From Syncephalis plumigaleata (taxonomy: Eukaryota; Zoopagomycota; Zoopagomycetes; Zoopagales; Piptocephalidaceae), in contig JAIXMF010000012.1 of assembly GCA_025201365.1 (NCBI GenBank), positions 62,001-126,000 of the forward strand: 64,000 nt of DNA. The letters are read 5' to 3'. The position numbers and the translations under genes are program-made. The notes beneath the pieces are model-generated. The model did no database searches and was not told the origin of the DNA. It was given only the letters and a program-made list of their open reading frames with translations. Shown in pieces: positions 50,526 to 62,490 of this stretch (positions within the stretch are counted from its first letter, which is position 1; the number at the start of each line of letters is the position of its first letter).

Positions 50526-52905
50526 TTAAGCAGAATTCAACGATTTGACTGCCTTTCCTAGCTTGCCAATAGCGTATGCTAATTTAGCGGCATTTTGATC
50601 AAGGTGTGAATCACCTAGAATAGTTTGTTAATATACAGTATACATATGCTACGTTGCAATTGCTTACCCTGTTCCTTATCATCGAGCGCTTCCATAATAA
50701 TCGTACGTGAATCAGGGCATTTCTTTGCACTTTGAGCAGTGGTAGCACGTAGTTTGGCCACCCATTTAGCACCATCTATCGTAAGTGACACTAGTTAGTA
50801 CGAATTAATCAATAGACCGATTGATTATACTCACCCCAGTATGGTGCAAAAGGACTATCAGAATAGCTGGTTACAAGGATATTGGGATATATGGCATTAG
50901 ACTGAATGTTCTCGTATGGTGAGATTGCTCGAATAGTCTTATAATCATCGATCGATTTAGCTGGATTGCCCCATGCAGATACGCGTACGGATTCACCCCT
51001 AGTGTTTTGATCCATTATTCTATTCAGGACATTTAAATACGGCACTATAACATCAAATTAGCATTCATCACTATTCAATGTGCGATCTTTACACTTACTG
51101 TCGATAATGGCCACCTTGGCAATGTCAGGTTGCTTATTGATGGCAGCACCAATAGTTGTAGTAGCATCATCATAGCCTTCAAGTACCATTAAATTATGAT
51201 TGGTATACTTCTCGGATACCAACATATCAGTGGCAGCCATGAAATCATCAATATTGACCTTCTTCTCGTCGATTGTTGTGTATATGTTTCGTACAACTAA
51301 ATTCTGTTCTTCCGTTCTTCTGCTATGGGCGATTGCACAGACAAATCCACGATTGAGCAACGATACAAAATCTGCTCTGAAGACAATCTCGAACATAGGA
51401 GCACCACCACCGTTGCCTACTACCCAAGCAGGATTCGCACCATTCTTATTCATTCCACGCTTATAGGCAATGGTAATAGGAATATCAGGTTGATTTCCTT
51501 TGCTATCTGGTTTGCCTTTAGCATATATCAGCTCGGTAACATAATCCGATTCATTGTAGTCAGGTACTGGATCCACATATGTCTTCGTTGCCTTCTTTGT
51601 TGCCATGTTGTAGGAATAGGTTGTTGGAGGTGTGATCAATGACGAGTACTCAAATATGAGTGTATCACTGTTGTAATCAGCTACTCCTTTATTAGCTGCC
51701 TTGTATGATTTAGCTGGGAACTCGATATTGTGTGACTTTGCATTAGGCTGTAATCTTCCTTCGCTGTCATAGTCGTATACGGTAACTTGCTGAGGGATTG
51801 CAACCTCATCAAAGATTGCAATATGATTTCGGAAGGCAGTTATAGTGCTAGTCTTGAGCGTAGCGTTTTCCAGCACTGGCTTATGAGCACTTTTATCATT
51901 TAGCTTGTCGATATCGCATACGTATGCTGTCTTCTTCTTGGTATCCTTAGACTCGGCTACAAGTAAGAACTGCTTATTCAAATGGTATACCTCCAAAGAT
52001 GATCCAGGCAACAGCAATGCTTCAATAGGTACCATTTTACTTGCAGTATCATTGGCGGCATCCATATAAAAGTACTGTGGCTTGCCATCTTTTTGATATA
52101 TGCTTATGAAAAGGTACTGATTGCTTTCGGATTTCTTTATGCTAATAGATGATTCTTTTTGGCCGGTGTGAATGACACTATCTTTATCTACGGAAGTGCC
52201 GATTGTATGTCGCATTAAGCGAGCACCGTCAGGACCATTAGTTGTGTATAGAATGCTCTTGCCGGTGCCACTCCATTCGACCCAGAAGCTATCGCTCTCA
52301 ATCTTGTCCGAAAGTAACTTTCCAGAAGTAAGATCCTTGAACTGCAAGCTGAATTTTTGACTGATGGGGTTGTTTATAGTAAAAGCAACTATGGTATGAT
52401 CGCTGTTAGGGCTTGTACCAAATACGTCTCTAGATCCCTCAGGTAGTGAGTTGGTATCCAGTATAAGTTCCTCGGGAGCATTCGCTACGTCTATCTTCTT
52501 TCGGTAGTAGACAGAAGACTTAGTAGCAGGTTGCAGCTTAGAATAATAGCTGTAATTTCCTGAATACTGAGAGAATGCCGTTGGAGATTGGCCTCTTATT
52601 TTGACCATTTCATTACGAATCTGATCTTTAAGCTGTTGATCCTTGGCAAGCACTTGTTGAGCATAGACCTTCTCAGCATCGAGGTACGCTTTCACATCCG
52701 TACTGTTCTGGCCTTCATCCTTTATCCACTGGTAAGGATCATCGATAACCTCGCTATGGTACTTGTGCTGGAATGGTTTTGTCTTGGCCACTGGTGCTTG
52801 TTCCGCTTGAGAGGCTGGAAGTGCGTGCAATGGTACGGCCGATCCAATAAGTACTGCAAGATAGGCAAGTGCTACAAGCCTGCTTGTATTACGATAGCAG
52901 AACAT
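50526..52905 (-). CDS. Secreted oligopeptidase B-like protein lacking the catalytic serine
   Basis: Three exons. The start at 52905 (MFCYRNTSRLVALAYLAVLI) gives a signal peptide. The rest follows the S9A prolyl oligopeptidase/oligopeptidase B plan: N-terminal DDPYQWIKDEGQ, a seven-bladed propeller, and an alpha/beta hydrolase domain from about residue 450. In active enzymes the nucleophile sits in GxSxGG; here that site reads EGYDDATTTIGA, with Asp in place of Ser. The YGSYG-like segment is VVGNGGG, and the HVRGGGE-like segment is HSRRTEEQ. The Asp-loop (YSDSPFAPYW) and a possible His (QGDSHLD) remain. It is therefore probably inactive as a peptidase. Splicing joins IID to MPYLNVLNRIMDQ across 51060-51100. 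It could be a decoy or binding protein outside the cell. Confidence 0.8.
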
Positions 52906-54135
52906 TCTAACAGCAAGATAATGATTGAGGAAACGTGACGTGGTGTATTGATTGTTGCAAGAGTAAGATGATGATGATTTATTACAAAAAAACAAATAAA
53001 ATGCAGCGGTTTAAATAGTATTTACAGCAGATTGCTCTCGGCATTTCAACGTGTTTGGAATAACATTGATAGGCCGTCAGCATCGTGCAATGTACAACCA
53101 CGTTTGTCCCGTCAATGTGGTTTTGTCCCGAGTTACCAAGGGTTCTGTATGTACACGGAGTCTATTTCGAACTTTGTTGAATGTAAATTTGACATTCTGT
53201 CGCATGTGGTTGCAATCCCAGTTATGGCTGCAATGGATGTTTCATGTTGTAGGTATATTCACCTGAAATGGCCACTGTTACCTATTTGTATCTTGATACA
53301 TCGTGCCTTTCATATATCCATTGGTCAATGTTGAAACATGAACCAGTTATCATTCTATCCGTCATATATATTTGCTCATATTTTTAGAAGAGACTGCTAA
53401 TGGACTCATGGCGTTTACTCGGTACTGGTTTGCATGAAATCACTAGAGCACTATTAGTGAAGCAGGAGCATGGTTATTTTTAGAAATGTTTAAACAATGC
53501 CGTAGATGATGTTATTTGTACTCGTATCTCCTGCTTAATGGTTACTATTGGGTAGTTGCTTGCTTACATTGATAGCACAATAATAATAATCATGTTGAAA
53601 ACAAGAACATTTATCCACTTACAGGTATATCAAAGAATGAATACATGAAAGTATGGACATTATAGGGATTGATCAATAGTGATGATTTATTACAATTTAC
53701 AATTTGAATTAGTCAAAAAAAGGAAGAATGAAAAGTGTCATGAAATCGACTCGAGTAACCGAGTAACCAATACAAGTATCCTCACATATTCTGTTTACGT
53801 ATATGCGATAGAACTATATGATGTGGTTATAATACGGCCATAATTATTTCTTCTATAAATATCGAGTCCAAATAGAAAAGGGCCCTCCAGTCTAGCTGAA
53901 TGATTATTATTATATTACCATTATCTTACTTGACCCTTACTTAAATATGAGAGAAAAAAGGAAGGAGAGAAACAAACAAACAAACAAGGATAAATAAATG
54001 ATCGGTTGTAGAGAGGATAGCCGCGTTATCTATATAGGAGATTATCTATCTATCTATCTAATAAATAATTATAGCGTTGTAAATAACCATACGGTATAGT
54101 GTGTGTGTGTGCGTAGAGTAGCGTAATAGCAACAA
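52906..54135. other. Spacer between the OPB-like gene and the Ser-rich gene
   Basis: About 1.2 kb. A 100-codon frame at 53032-53334 has no ATG start and no motif I know. The rest is AT-rich with a TCTA run near 54040-54060. No gene is called. Confidence 0.45.
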
Positions 54136-57100
54136 TTAAATAAATTCCATCTTTCCACTAGGACCATTAGGAGATGCCATCATGGTGGATGGCATACGAC
54201 GAAGACCTGAAGTGGCTGTAGTACCACGAATGGAACGAGTACTACCTGTTCGTGATGGTGTCGCACTACCATTACTACCATTACTATTACTGCTGTGAAT
54301 ACCGGGGGAGCGAAGTCCCGAGGTACTTGCTTTCGGTGAGAGTGGAATACCCGACATCTCATTCGATAGTCGATGTGCATGATGTGCGGTAGTCTTACGC
54401 AATCCTGGTGATGGAATACCACCACCGGGTGAACCTGGTGTCGTGGCAGCTGAAGACTGACGACTTACATTGGTGGTACTACGTCGTAGCGTACGACTAC
54501 CAGGTGTACTAGGTGAGCGTAATCCACTATTACCATTGGCTGAAGTTGAACCAGATCCCAAGTGTTGTCCGCCACCATTACCACCGGTAGCAGATGCACC
54601 GATTCTCTCCTGTGAAAGACGACGTATCCTCGTCGACTGACCATTACTGCCGGTGGAGGGTTCACGCGACATCACGAGCGAGTTACGCTGACTCGATTGG
54701 CCCGACATGGTTGACGAGCTGAACGAAGCACCGGAGGCACGTCGACTATGCATGCTTAAACGGTGTGTGCCAGCCGGTTCACCGGTATACTCGGCGGAGC
54801 GTCTGCGTAGTGCAGCAGCTGTAATCCCGCCGGTTCCCGATGAGATGCTGTCGTTGACTCCCACACGTGAGCGTGCAGCCGACCGCGGTAAGGCGGATGA
54901 CGGTGATGTAACGGTGTTATTTCCATTCGAGGGCATTCGTGAATGACGAGTAGCGATGGCTGTAGGTGGACCTGGATCGCGTTCTATCTCGGTTGTTTTA
55001 CGTCGTAATCCCATACTAAGTCGACTACTACCTGTCGTGGCGTTGTCACCAATCTGAGTGGGTCGACGCGTTAAACTGGATTTACCAAGGAACGAGACTA
55101 CTGAACGAGACTTGGAAGCCAACGGATTAATATTGCCCATACTTTCCATTGGATTGATATCATTCTGCGTGGCAGGTGGCGACTTTACCTCCATGCTCGT
55201 ACGCTTAGAGAATGAAAGACTAGGAGGACGTGGTCTAGCTACACTGGCCACGCGAGATAAAAGAGAACCAGATTTCTGGTTGCCACTGTTATTGCTATTG
55301 CTGTTATTGTTATTGTTATTGGATTTCGGAGTAGTAGATTTGATATTTTGTTTAAAGAACCCGGTAACTGCACCGCCATCATCGTCACTATCATCGCTAC
55401 TGTCGTCGCTGTCGGATCTACGACCTAATCTAAGCAGTTTGCCTAGTGGTTTCTTCAAACCTTTGTTACGCTTAGATGAGTTGTTGGTGACTCCAGGTAT
55501 ACCACCAGGAATCCAATCGAGCGATTCATCATCGTCGTCATCATCTACTTGATTAACATCGGCTGACATTGTCTTAGCTAATGGTGTGGTAGGACTAGCA
55601 ATTGACGACAATGATGATGTACGATTGTCTTGCGCGGATACCGTCTTAGTCAACGGTTTAACCGATGGCGACATAGGCGTGGATGGCGAGGATGGCAAAG
55701 TACTATCACGCTGGCGTAATGTCGACTCCATTGTAGGACGACGAAAGCTTGGCGTGGAGGGTGAGGCCAATTTAGAATCGGCCATGGTGGGCGAGCGAGG
55801 TGATGCCAAAGAGCGTCGAGCAGTAAGTGTACTATTACTACTACTACCCTTTGGACCTGCGATGTTACTAGGTGACAAGGCACCGGCCGGCATCGTACGT
55901 CGTGCCGGTGATGTTGCCGCCGGACTAGGAGGTTGTCGTACGGGTGATGCAGAACGAGAACGAGAAATAGAGGCGCCACTATTGGGTAGGGCTAGTCGGG
56001 ATGTTCGTTGTGGAATGCGTTGCGATGTTGACAGACTAGTGTCCACGGTTAATGGTTTGCCACCATTCTTTGCACGCGACAACTCAGCCATAGATTTACG
56101 TGCTCGTAGGGTGGGTTTATTGCCCGTTCCTTCCGTTGGCGTGGATGTACCGGTAGCCGATGGACTATCTTTACTGGGATTTTGCGGTCGAATCATACCA
56201 ACTGGGCCAGATTTCGAGGGTGCATGTCCACGACGGGGTGCCTTACTTGCAGCACCGGGTGCACTAGGAGCTGCTCGAGATGCGGCAAACAACTCCTTCA
56301 AAGGCTTATTACCATTACTGTCATTATTGCCATTAGCATTGTTAGATGCTGATGGTAATGGCATTGTCGAGCCTCTTGTCATGCCCTTTAACGAATCAGA
56401 CATATTGCTATCGGTCGATGGATTACGTGATAGTGGCGAGGATACACGTCGACCAAGTCCCGGCCGCTTGTCGGTCGTTCCTGATTTCGCGTTGGAATAG
56501 CCCGGCTTCGCTAGCTGACGAGATTCCGTAGTAGGCTTAGGTGATCTTAACGATTTTAGTCCGGTACCAGTGCCATTACCGCTGCCGCTGCCACTGTTGT
56601 TACTAATCTTTCGATGATCTTCAAGTGTAGGTAGGGGTGGTGCACTTGCTTTACGAGCCGAGTTTAACCAAGCATCTGTTACAATACCGGAAGATTCTGA
56701 GTTAACCGACAATGAAGATAATGAGGAGCTGGAGTGATTTAGACTGAATCCACCATGAGAGTTGGGGTTGGCAGTAATAGACGAGGATAGGGGTTTTGAG
56801 CCCGGTGAAGCCAAGCCTTCCATCGAGTGGAACGATGAGTGTGAAGTAATCGACACCGTCTCGTCTAATTGCCAATTCATCTCTTCGGGGTCAATAAGCG
56901 AGGAAGTGGGAGATGAAGAAGCTGGAGAAAAAGTACCTTCATGGTTAGCAGATAATGTACCAGAATTCATATTACGAAGCGACTTTGACGACGGCAACTT
57001 ATGGTTATTATTGTCCTCAGATTCCTCGTCGGTATCCACTTTTGACGTAGATTTCATGGCAACGACGGGAGAACCAATCGATTCGACATCATCGTCATTA

Positions 57101-58191
57101 AAATCGGGATCCATACTAATGGCGTGACTTTGTGCGAGGGGTGATCTCGCTGTGGCAATAGATCCTGCATCTCCATCGGATGTGTCACGCGCTGCCGCAT
57201 GAAATCGTGAAGTGAGATTGACACGAAGTGAATTAGGACCGGTAGCATTGTTGTTGCCACCGCCGTTACTTCCTCCGGCTAGTGAAGGACGTGCTAGACG
57301 ACGAGTTGGACTGTTGCGCCCGCTGGTCCCCTTCAAATCGGCAACTGATCGATTCTTACGTAGCAAATGTTGTGCTAGTGCAGATGGACCATTTGTGTTA
57401 AAGTTTAACTTTGTCGGCTAATTAATAATCGATCAGTGTTAATTGGTATAATTTGCATTATAGCAATAGACGATGCTAGCAACACTTACGGAACTGAGAT
57501 CGGTAGCATTTTTCCATTGCGCTTCATTTTCTAGATCATAACCCTTGAACTCAATCGTCGGACTAGTCACCAAATCATCGGTGTCATCCATTTGACCATC
57601 GTTCTTAACTATACTACCGAGTTCACCGAGATCCGGTGTACCGCGCATTCGACTGCCCGGTCGACTAATCGACCATATCGACGAAGGGGCGGGCGAGGGA
57701 CACCCACCAAGACGGAGGCCTAATGAGTTCGAGCCACCCGGCGCTAAAAGGCCTGTCTCCTCGTCATCAGGTCCGCTCGTCCCTTCACGTCCAAGGGAGT
57801 GTGACCGTGCAGCGGATAATAGTAGAAGCGACAAATCATCGTCGCCTTCTCCTTCCGTATCGTAGCAGCTATCAGTGCCATCGTTAGTGTTGAGCCAGTC
57901 GATAGCGCTACTACCATTGTCCTTTACATTGGGTTTCGACGGCGAGTACAACCTATTATGAAAGAGAAGGATATATATGTATATATATATTGCGACAAAT
58001 ATCAGTAAATGATATCCATTTCAGTAGGTGCCCTTATTGATAATAATGACAAACAGCCCATTCATACGCGCTACTTACCATTCTTCCTCATCGCCTTGCA
58101 CTAGGACATCCAAATTGCCTAGTGTTGACTGTATAGAGTCATCGGACATGACACTCTCTCGGGCTACTCGATTGAAACGGGAACGATACAT
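54136..58191 (-). CDS. Large disordered Ser/Thr/Pro-rich protein
   Basis: Three exons: a short first exon from 58191 (MYRSRFNRVARESVMSDDSI), a second (57950-57490), and a very long last exon (57418-54136) with about 1,090 codons. The protein is almost wholly disordered, with basic Ser-Pro patches (RRVSSPLSRNPSTD, RSRSASPVRQPPSPAATSPA), acidic stretches (VDDDDDDESLDW, DSDDSSDDSDDDGG) and an Asn run from AAC/AAT repeats, ending GKMEFI. The many Ser-Pro sites suggest heavy phosphorylation, for example a cortical or microtubule scaffold. No domain is recognised, so the role is open. The junction to exon 2 restores EEW-LYSPSKP in frame. Confidence 0.75.
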
Positions 58192-59455
58192 GATGGGATA
58201 ACGAAGGAATAAGAAGCTACAAACGATAATAAACAAACAATTCTAAGGTAGTACACGATATGGAGAAAGAAAAAGAGAAAGAAGAATTGATAAATAGAGA
58301 TAGGTAGATAGATAGATAGATAGTCTACAACTACTACAACTATTACTATTACTACTACTGAACACACAAGAAGACTAGTGCACTGGCGCAGTTAAAGAAG
58401 GCTTTCTGCGACCAGCGCACACGATAAACAAGCAATATTGTCAGGTATAAAGTAGAGGAGAGACTGGGACGAGTCGGTCAGTAGTGAGTGCCACGATAAA
58501 AGAGAAGTTGTCGTGGAAACACAGTGGGTGGTTAGATATTGTCCGGCTGCTGCTGAGTAGTAAAGTGAGAACGGAAAAAAAGACCGTCAAATGTGAATAT
58601 AAATACTGAAGCCTAACCGAGTAATAAATGTTTGACGTCTACCTATGAGTTAAGAGAGTACGTTCGTCTAAATAAAATAGAATGGCAATTGTAAGAGTAA
58701 TGATAATCAAATAAATAAAAGTATTAATGGTAGATGCCAGTTAGTAAAAAAATGAAAAAACGATAAGGAAACTTACAACACGCGCAAAGGAATAGGAAGT
58801 GTTTGAAGATATGCAATAATGAATGAGTGAGTGAGCGAGAACAGTTCCGAGGTGTAGGAACGCGGTTGCCTGTACACATGCAGATACGTCAACACGCCGA
58901 CACGCGGTTCAAGTCAATCACGAGCAAACTAGTGCGTAACAAGGCAGCGAGTGTCTTTGTCTCCTAGTAGAATGACGATGCGTGTTGGTAAACGTGGAAG
59001 TAATTGAAGGAGAAAAAAAAGGAACGGTGACAACATCAATTGAAGAAGAAAAAGCCAAGCGAGCACTAGTGTGTACAGTTAGGCGGATAGAAAGGAATCA
59101 ACTATGTGATTAATAATGGGAGCCACACATACATGCGAGATATACGGATGAAATGAAAGGATAGGCAGCGAGCGAAGAAGGTATGTAATTAACATCTATT
59201 TAGTAGATGATGAATGATTTTACTCGTTCTACTCCAATACTCTCCATCAATCGGCGTAAAGCATGGTCATGTGCCAACCTGTACTGTTGTACTGGCGTGA
59301 TAGAGTAGACTAGTAAGTAGAGGAGTAATACTGGTAATGGTAATCATCATCACTATTACTGATGTGTGAGTATGGCAGCATGAAAGTGACAAGCTAGTCG
59401 CTCATGCCATCCCTATTCCTTACGATTACTACTACTGCTATTATTAATAGCTATG

Positions 59456-59458
59456 CAC

Positions 59459-59487
<29 letters not shown>
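59456..59487. repeat. CA microsatellite
   Basis: A CA dinucleotide run of about fifteen units followed by ACGTACGT and short CA/TA motifs. Confidence 0.85.
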
Positions 59488-59489
<2 letters not shown>

Positions 59490-60134
59490 GTACGTACACA
59501 TATGCACACACATATATACGCATACGCATACGCTATAATCAGTACACAGGTTGCAGATAGATTGATCACACAAATGGATTAAATTGGATGGGATGCACAA
59601 CGTGTGGACATCCACGTTTGTAGGCCAAGAGAGGAGACAAGGCGTGCGTGCCCATTTCCCTTTTTTTCCTTCCACTTCCACTCTTCGCTTCTTAGTCGGG
59701 TTTTTGTACAGATGGAAACGCAAATGCGTTCGCTTTCTCTCTCCCTCTCCCTCTCCCTCTTACTCTCCTTTGTTTGTACTCTCGTTTGTGGCGGAGCACA
59801 CGTTGTACAAAAATCATGCGTGTCGTATCAAATGGATATTCAACTAACAAGTAATAAACCGCGGAAAACGGAGAAATTATACCGCGACCATAATTATTGT
59901 CGTGAAATGAGGTGACATCTCTTTCTTTCTTTCTCTTTCTCTCTCGTGAGTAATAAAAGCAATCAATGTAAACCATTACAATTATTTACTAGTGATAGTA
60001 GTGATAACAATTGTCATGATAGAATTGTATGCTAGTTAGGATATGCCTAGCATGCGAGTGGATCTACCGGTATATCACATGGTATACCATTGCTAATAGC
60101 ATTGCAAACGTGGAGAAAAGGAGTATTACAAAAT

Positions 60135-60160
60135 GACTGATGATGATGATGATGATGATG
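60135..60160. repeat. ATG/GAT trinucleotide run
   Basis: A run of GAT triplets (TGATGATGATG repeated) in the long spacer; it creates false Met runs in translation. Confidence 0.7.
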
Positions 60161-60436
60161 AACGACTTGGCAGTTATCGCACATCCTGAGCATTTGCAAG
60201 GCTTGCCATTTCATACGCATGTTGTCATAGTAATTAATTTAGTCACTTACCAGATAGATAATAGGCAACGATACTTGATTCCAAGAGGGAATGAGATAAG
60301 AACAACAACAGTAACAATAGTAACAATGAAGACAAAGTACTAGGAATGACGTGAATAACAGCAATAGACAACGATGATAGATGAGAAGAAGGATGCGATG
60401 GAAAGAGATCGAGCGGGGTGTTTCTATAAAATAAAA

Positions 60437-60595
60437 ATGGCCTCACCGTTGACCAAAGCGGAACTCGAATATAAATGTAAAAAGGAAATTGAGCAAAATA
60501 AAAGTGACACGAATGACGTACTACACTTGGCCTATGCAACGATACTAGTCTCAAGAACAAATACTGACTATACTCTAGAATATAGCTATGACTAA
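60437..60595 (+). other. Doubtful Fis1-like N-terminal scrap
   Basis: The frame MASPLTKAELEYKCKKEIEQ, then NDVLHLAYATILVSRTNTDY, resembles the first helices of the mitochondrial fission protein Fis1 (a charged helix, then YAWxLVxS). It stops soon after, with no second TPR or membrane tail in reach. It may be a 5' fragment like the other gene scraps in this window, or chance. Confidence 0.25.
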
Positions 60596-61233
60596 GCACG
60601 AGTGTGGTGTATGTACGCGTAAGTGTATATGAGCTGTAACAATGTACAGATAAATGAGTGGTTATACAGCCCAGCAATAACCGAGTAAGTGAATCAGTAC
60701 AAGTTACTTTTAATAGTGATCAAGTGTTGAATAATCAAGAGGAGGAAAAGAGGAAGAGGAGAAGAAAACACCAACTCTATTGCACTGTGTCGTAAAATAA
60801 TGTAACAACAATTGTGATATAGCTAGTAGGTGTTTTTCTTTATCTACTAGAAGCAGTAATGGTAGTTCAACGACAATGGCAGCAGTGATAGTAGTAATAA
60901 TAGTAGTAGTAATGTAAGTAAAGGCAATGATAGTCGTAGTATCGGATGCAAGACGACGGGATAGCCTAATGTATGCCTAATAATGATAAACTACCGTAGT
61001 CAATGAACAGAAGGGAGTGTAAAGGAAAGAAAAAAGGAAGTGTAAGAAGGGTGTGCACGACAAGGAAATGCCTTGGATTGAATAATATATAGAAATTTAA
61101 AGCAAAATGTAGGGAAAAGAGGTAGAGAGAGAGAGAGCACAAGTTGCTGGCATGCACTCACTGCTTGGACCAACTAGAGTGGTAAAAAAAAGAGAATAGT
61201 AAGTCGTTGACCTGTTCAGCTCGACTTGACATG

Positions 61234-61236
61234 TGC

Positions 61237-61278
<42 letters not shown>
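61234..61278. repeat. GT microsatellite
   Basis: A GT dinucleotide run of about twenty units. Confidence 0.85.
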
Positions 61279-61279
<1 letters not shown>

Positions 61280-62490
61280 CGTCAATGGCTGGCCGTATAC
61301 ATCGAGTGCATGCTATCGCCATTGGTGGTCGTTTAAGTGTCGCCGCTGATTGGGTCTGTCGAGCGTGTAACCTGAATTGATTATTGCTAAGGCGAGCGAG
61401 GGTTCATTCAAAATAACAACATGGCTGTGCCTTTTCTTGCTCACCCTCGCTCACCCTCGCATCATTGTCACATGGCTGTCTAGAATAACCGGCGAATAAT
61501 GCAAAGGTGTAACACACATGTTGATCGATTATAAAATACAGGCTAATAGCAATAACCGTAGTAGTAATAGTATTGAATAGAATACGCACATGTATATATG
61601 TTTCACTGCAATCATGACAGCATCATAATCTATATGCGTTGGTATACAACAATCGATGATTGCAATTCGATATAATGTTTGTGACAATATGCGCGTTGGC
61701 TGCGTTGTTACTTACCCATAGACTCATTAATTAAGACGATCTGAGAATAATGCTAAATGAGTTGTAGCGTTGAAATACGTAGAAATGTTCAACAACAGTA
61801 GTGTGCATGTAAAGAATCGTACTAATGATGTAATCGCTCTAGCATACTAGTACGTAGATACTGCATTGTTGCGTTGTACTAGGACATTGCTAACGTGTAG
61901 CATGCATATTCAAGATTAGTAAAAGTATACTATCATATGTGAGGTTATGAGTGCATGTCACTAGTCTTGTATTATAGTTGACAGACATATTATTCGTATA
62001 TTTTTACTAGTACATCTACCGAACAATAACAGCAATGAATATCATTGATTGTTTATGATGGTGTTGTCACATCTAACATCATCACCTATTGAACCAACTG
62101 TTTATATTCTACATGCAGGTTTATATAATATGACAAAAAGAACATTCGTAATAGTTGCGTATCTTTGTAGGTAACCATGCTTGCCGAACATACTGATCAC
62201 CATGGCAAGGCTGTGTCATATTGTACATAAGCATCATCACCATTATGAAATAAACTAAGCCAGAAAAGCATCTCAGATTACTTGGACTTTTTCCAACTAG
62301 AATGCGAATTTCTTTGCCCATTACACCATTTTGGTTGTTTTTTTCCTCGCATATTCCCATTTTTCTTCATCGTTTTCCGGTGAATTCACTGGCATTTCAC
62401 TCTATCGTCGTCTTATCCAACTCACCTGTCTTTGCGGCTATCTACACTTACGATTATCACGAGTACTCTTGTTGTACAGAGTCTAGCATA

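Larger units (their letters stand above)
58192..62490. other. Long spacer with microsatellites
   Basis: About 4.3 kb between two divergent genes. It contains a CA repeat, a TC-rich run, a GATG run and a GT repeat (listed separately where clear), purine-rich stretches with GCGAGT-like words, and one doubtful gene scrap at 60437-60595. Open frames on the pyrimidine-rich strand have no domain. No tRNA or clear gene is seen. Confidence 0.5.

Noticed and set aside
53032-53334. 100-codon plus frame downstream of the oligopeptidase-like gene
   Set aside because: It has no ATG start, contains no known motif, and sits in a promoter region.
54700-56500. Long plus-strand frames opposite the Ser-rich gene (for example 55586-56500)
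   Set aside because: They are antisense shadows of the low-complexity Ser/Pro codons in the large minus-strand exon.
58860-58925. A GGTTCAAGTC box like a tRNA internal promoter near 58908
   Set aside because: No A box or cloverleaf could be folded around it.
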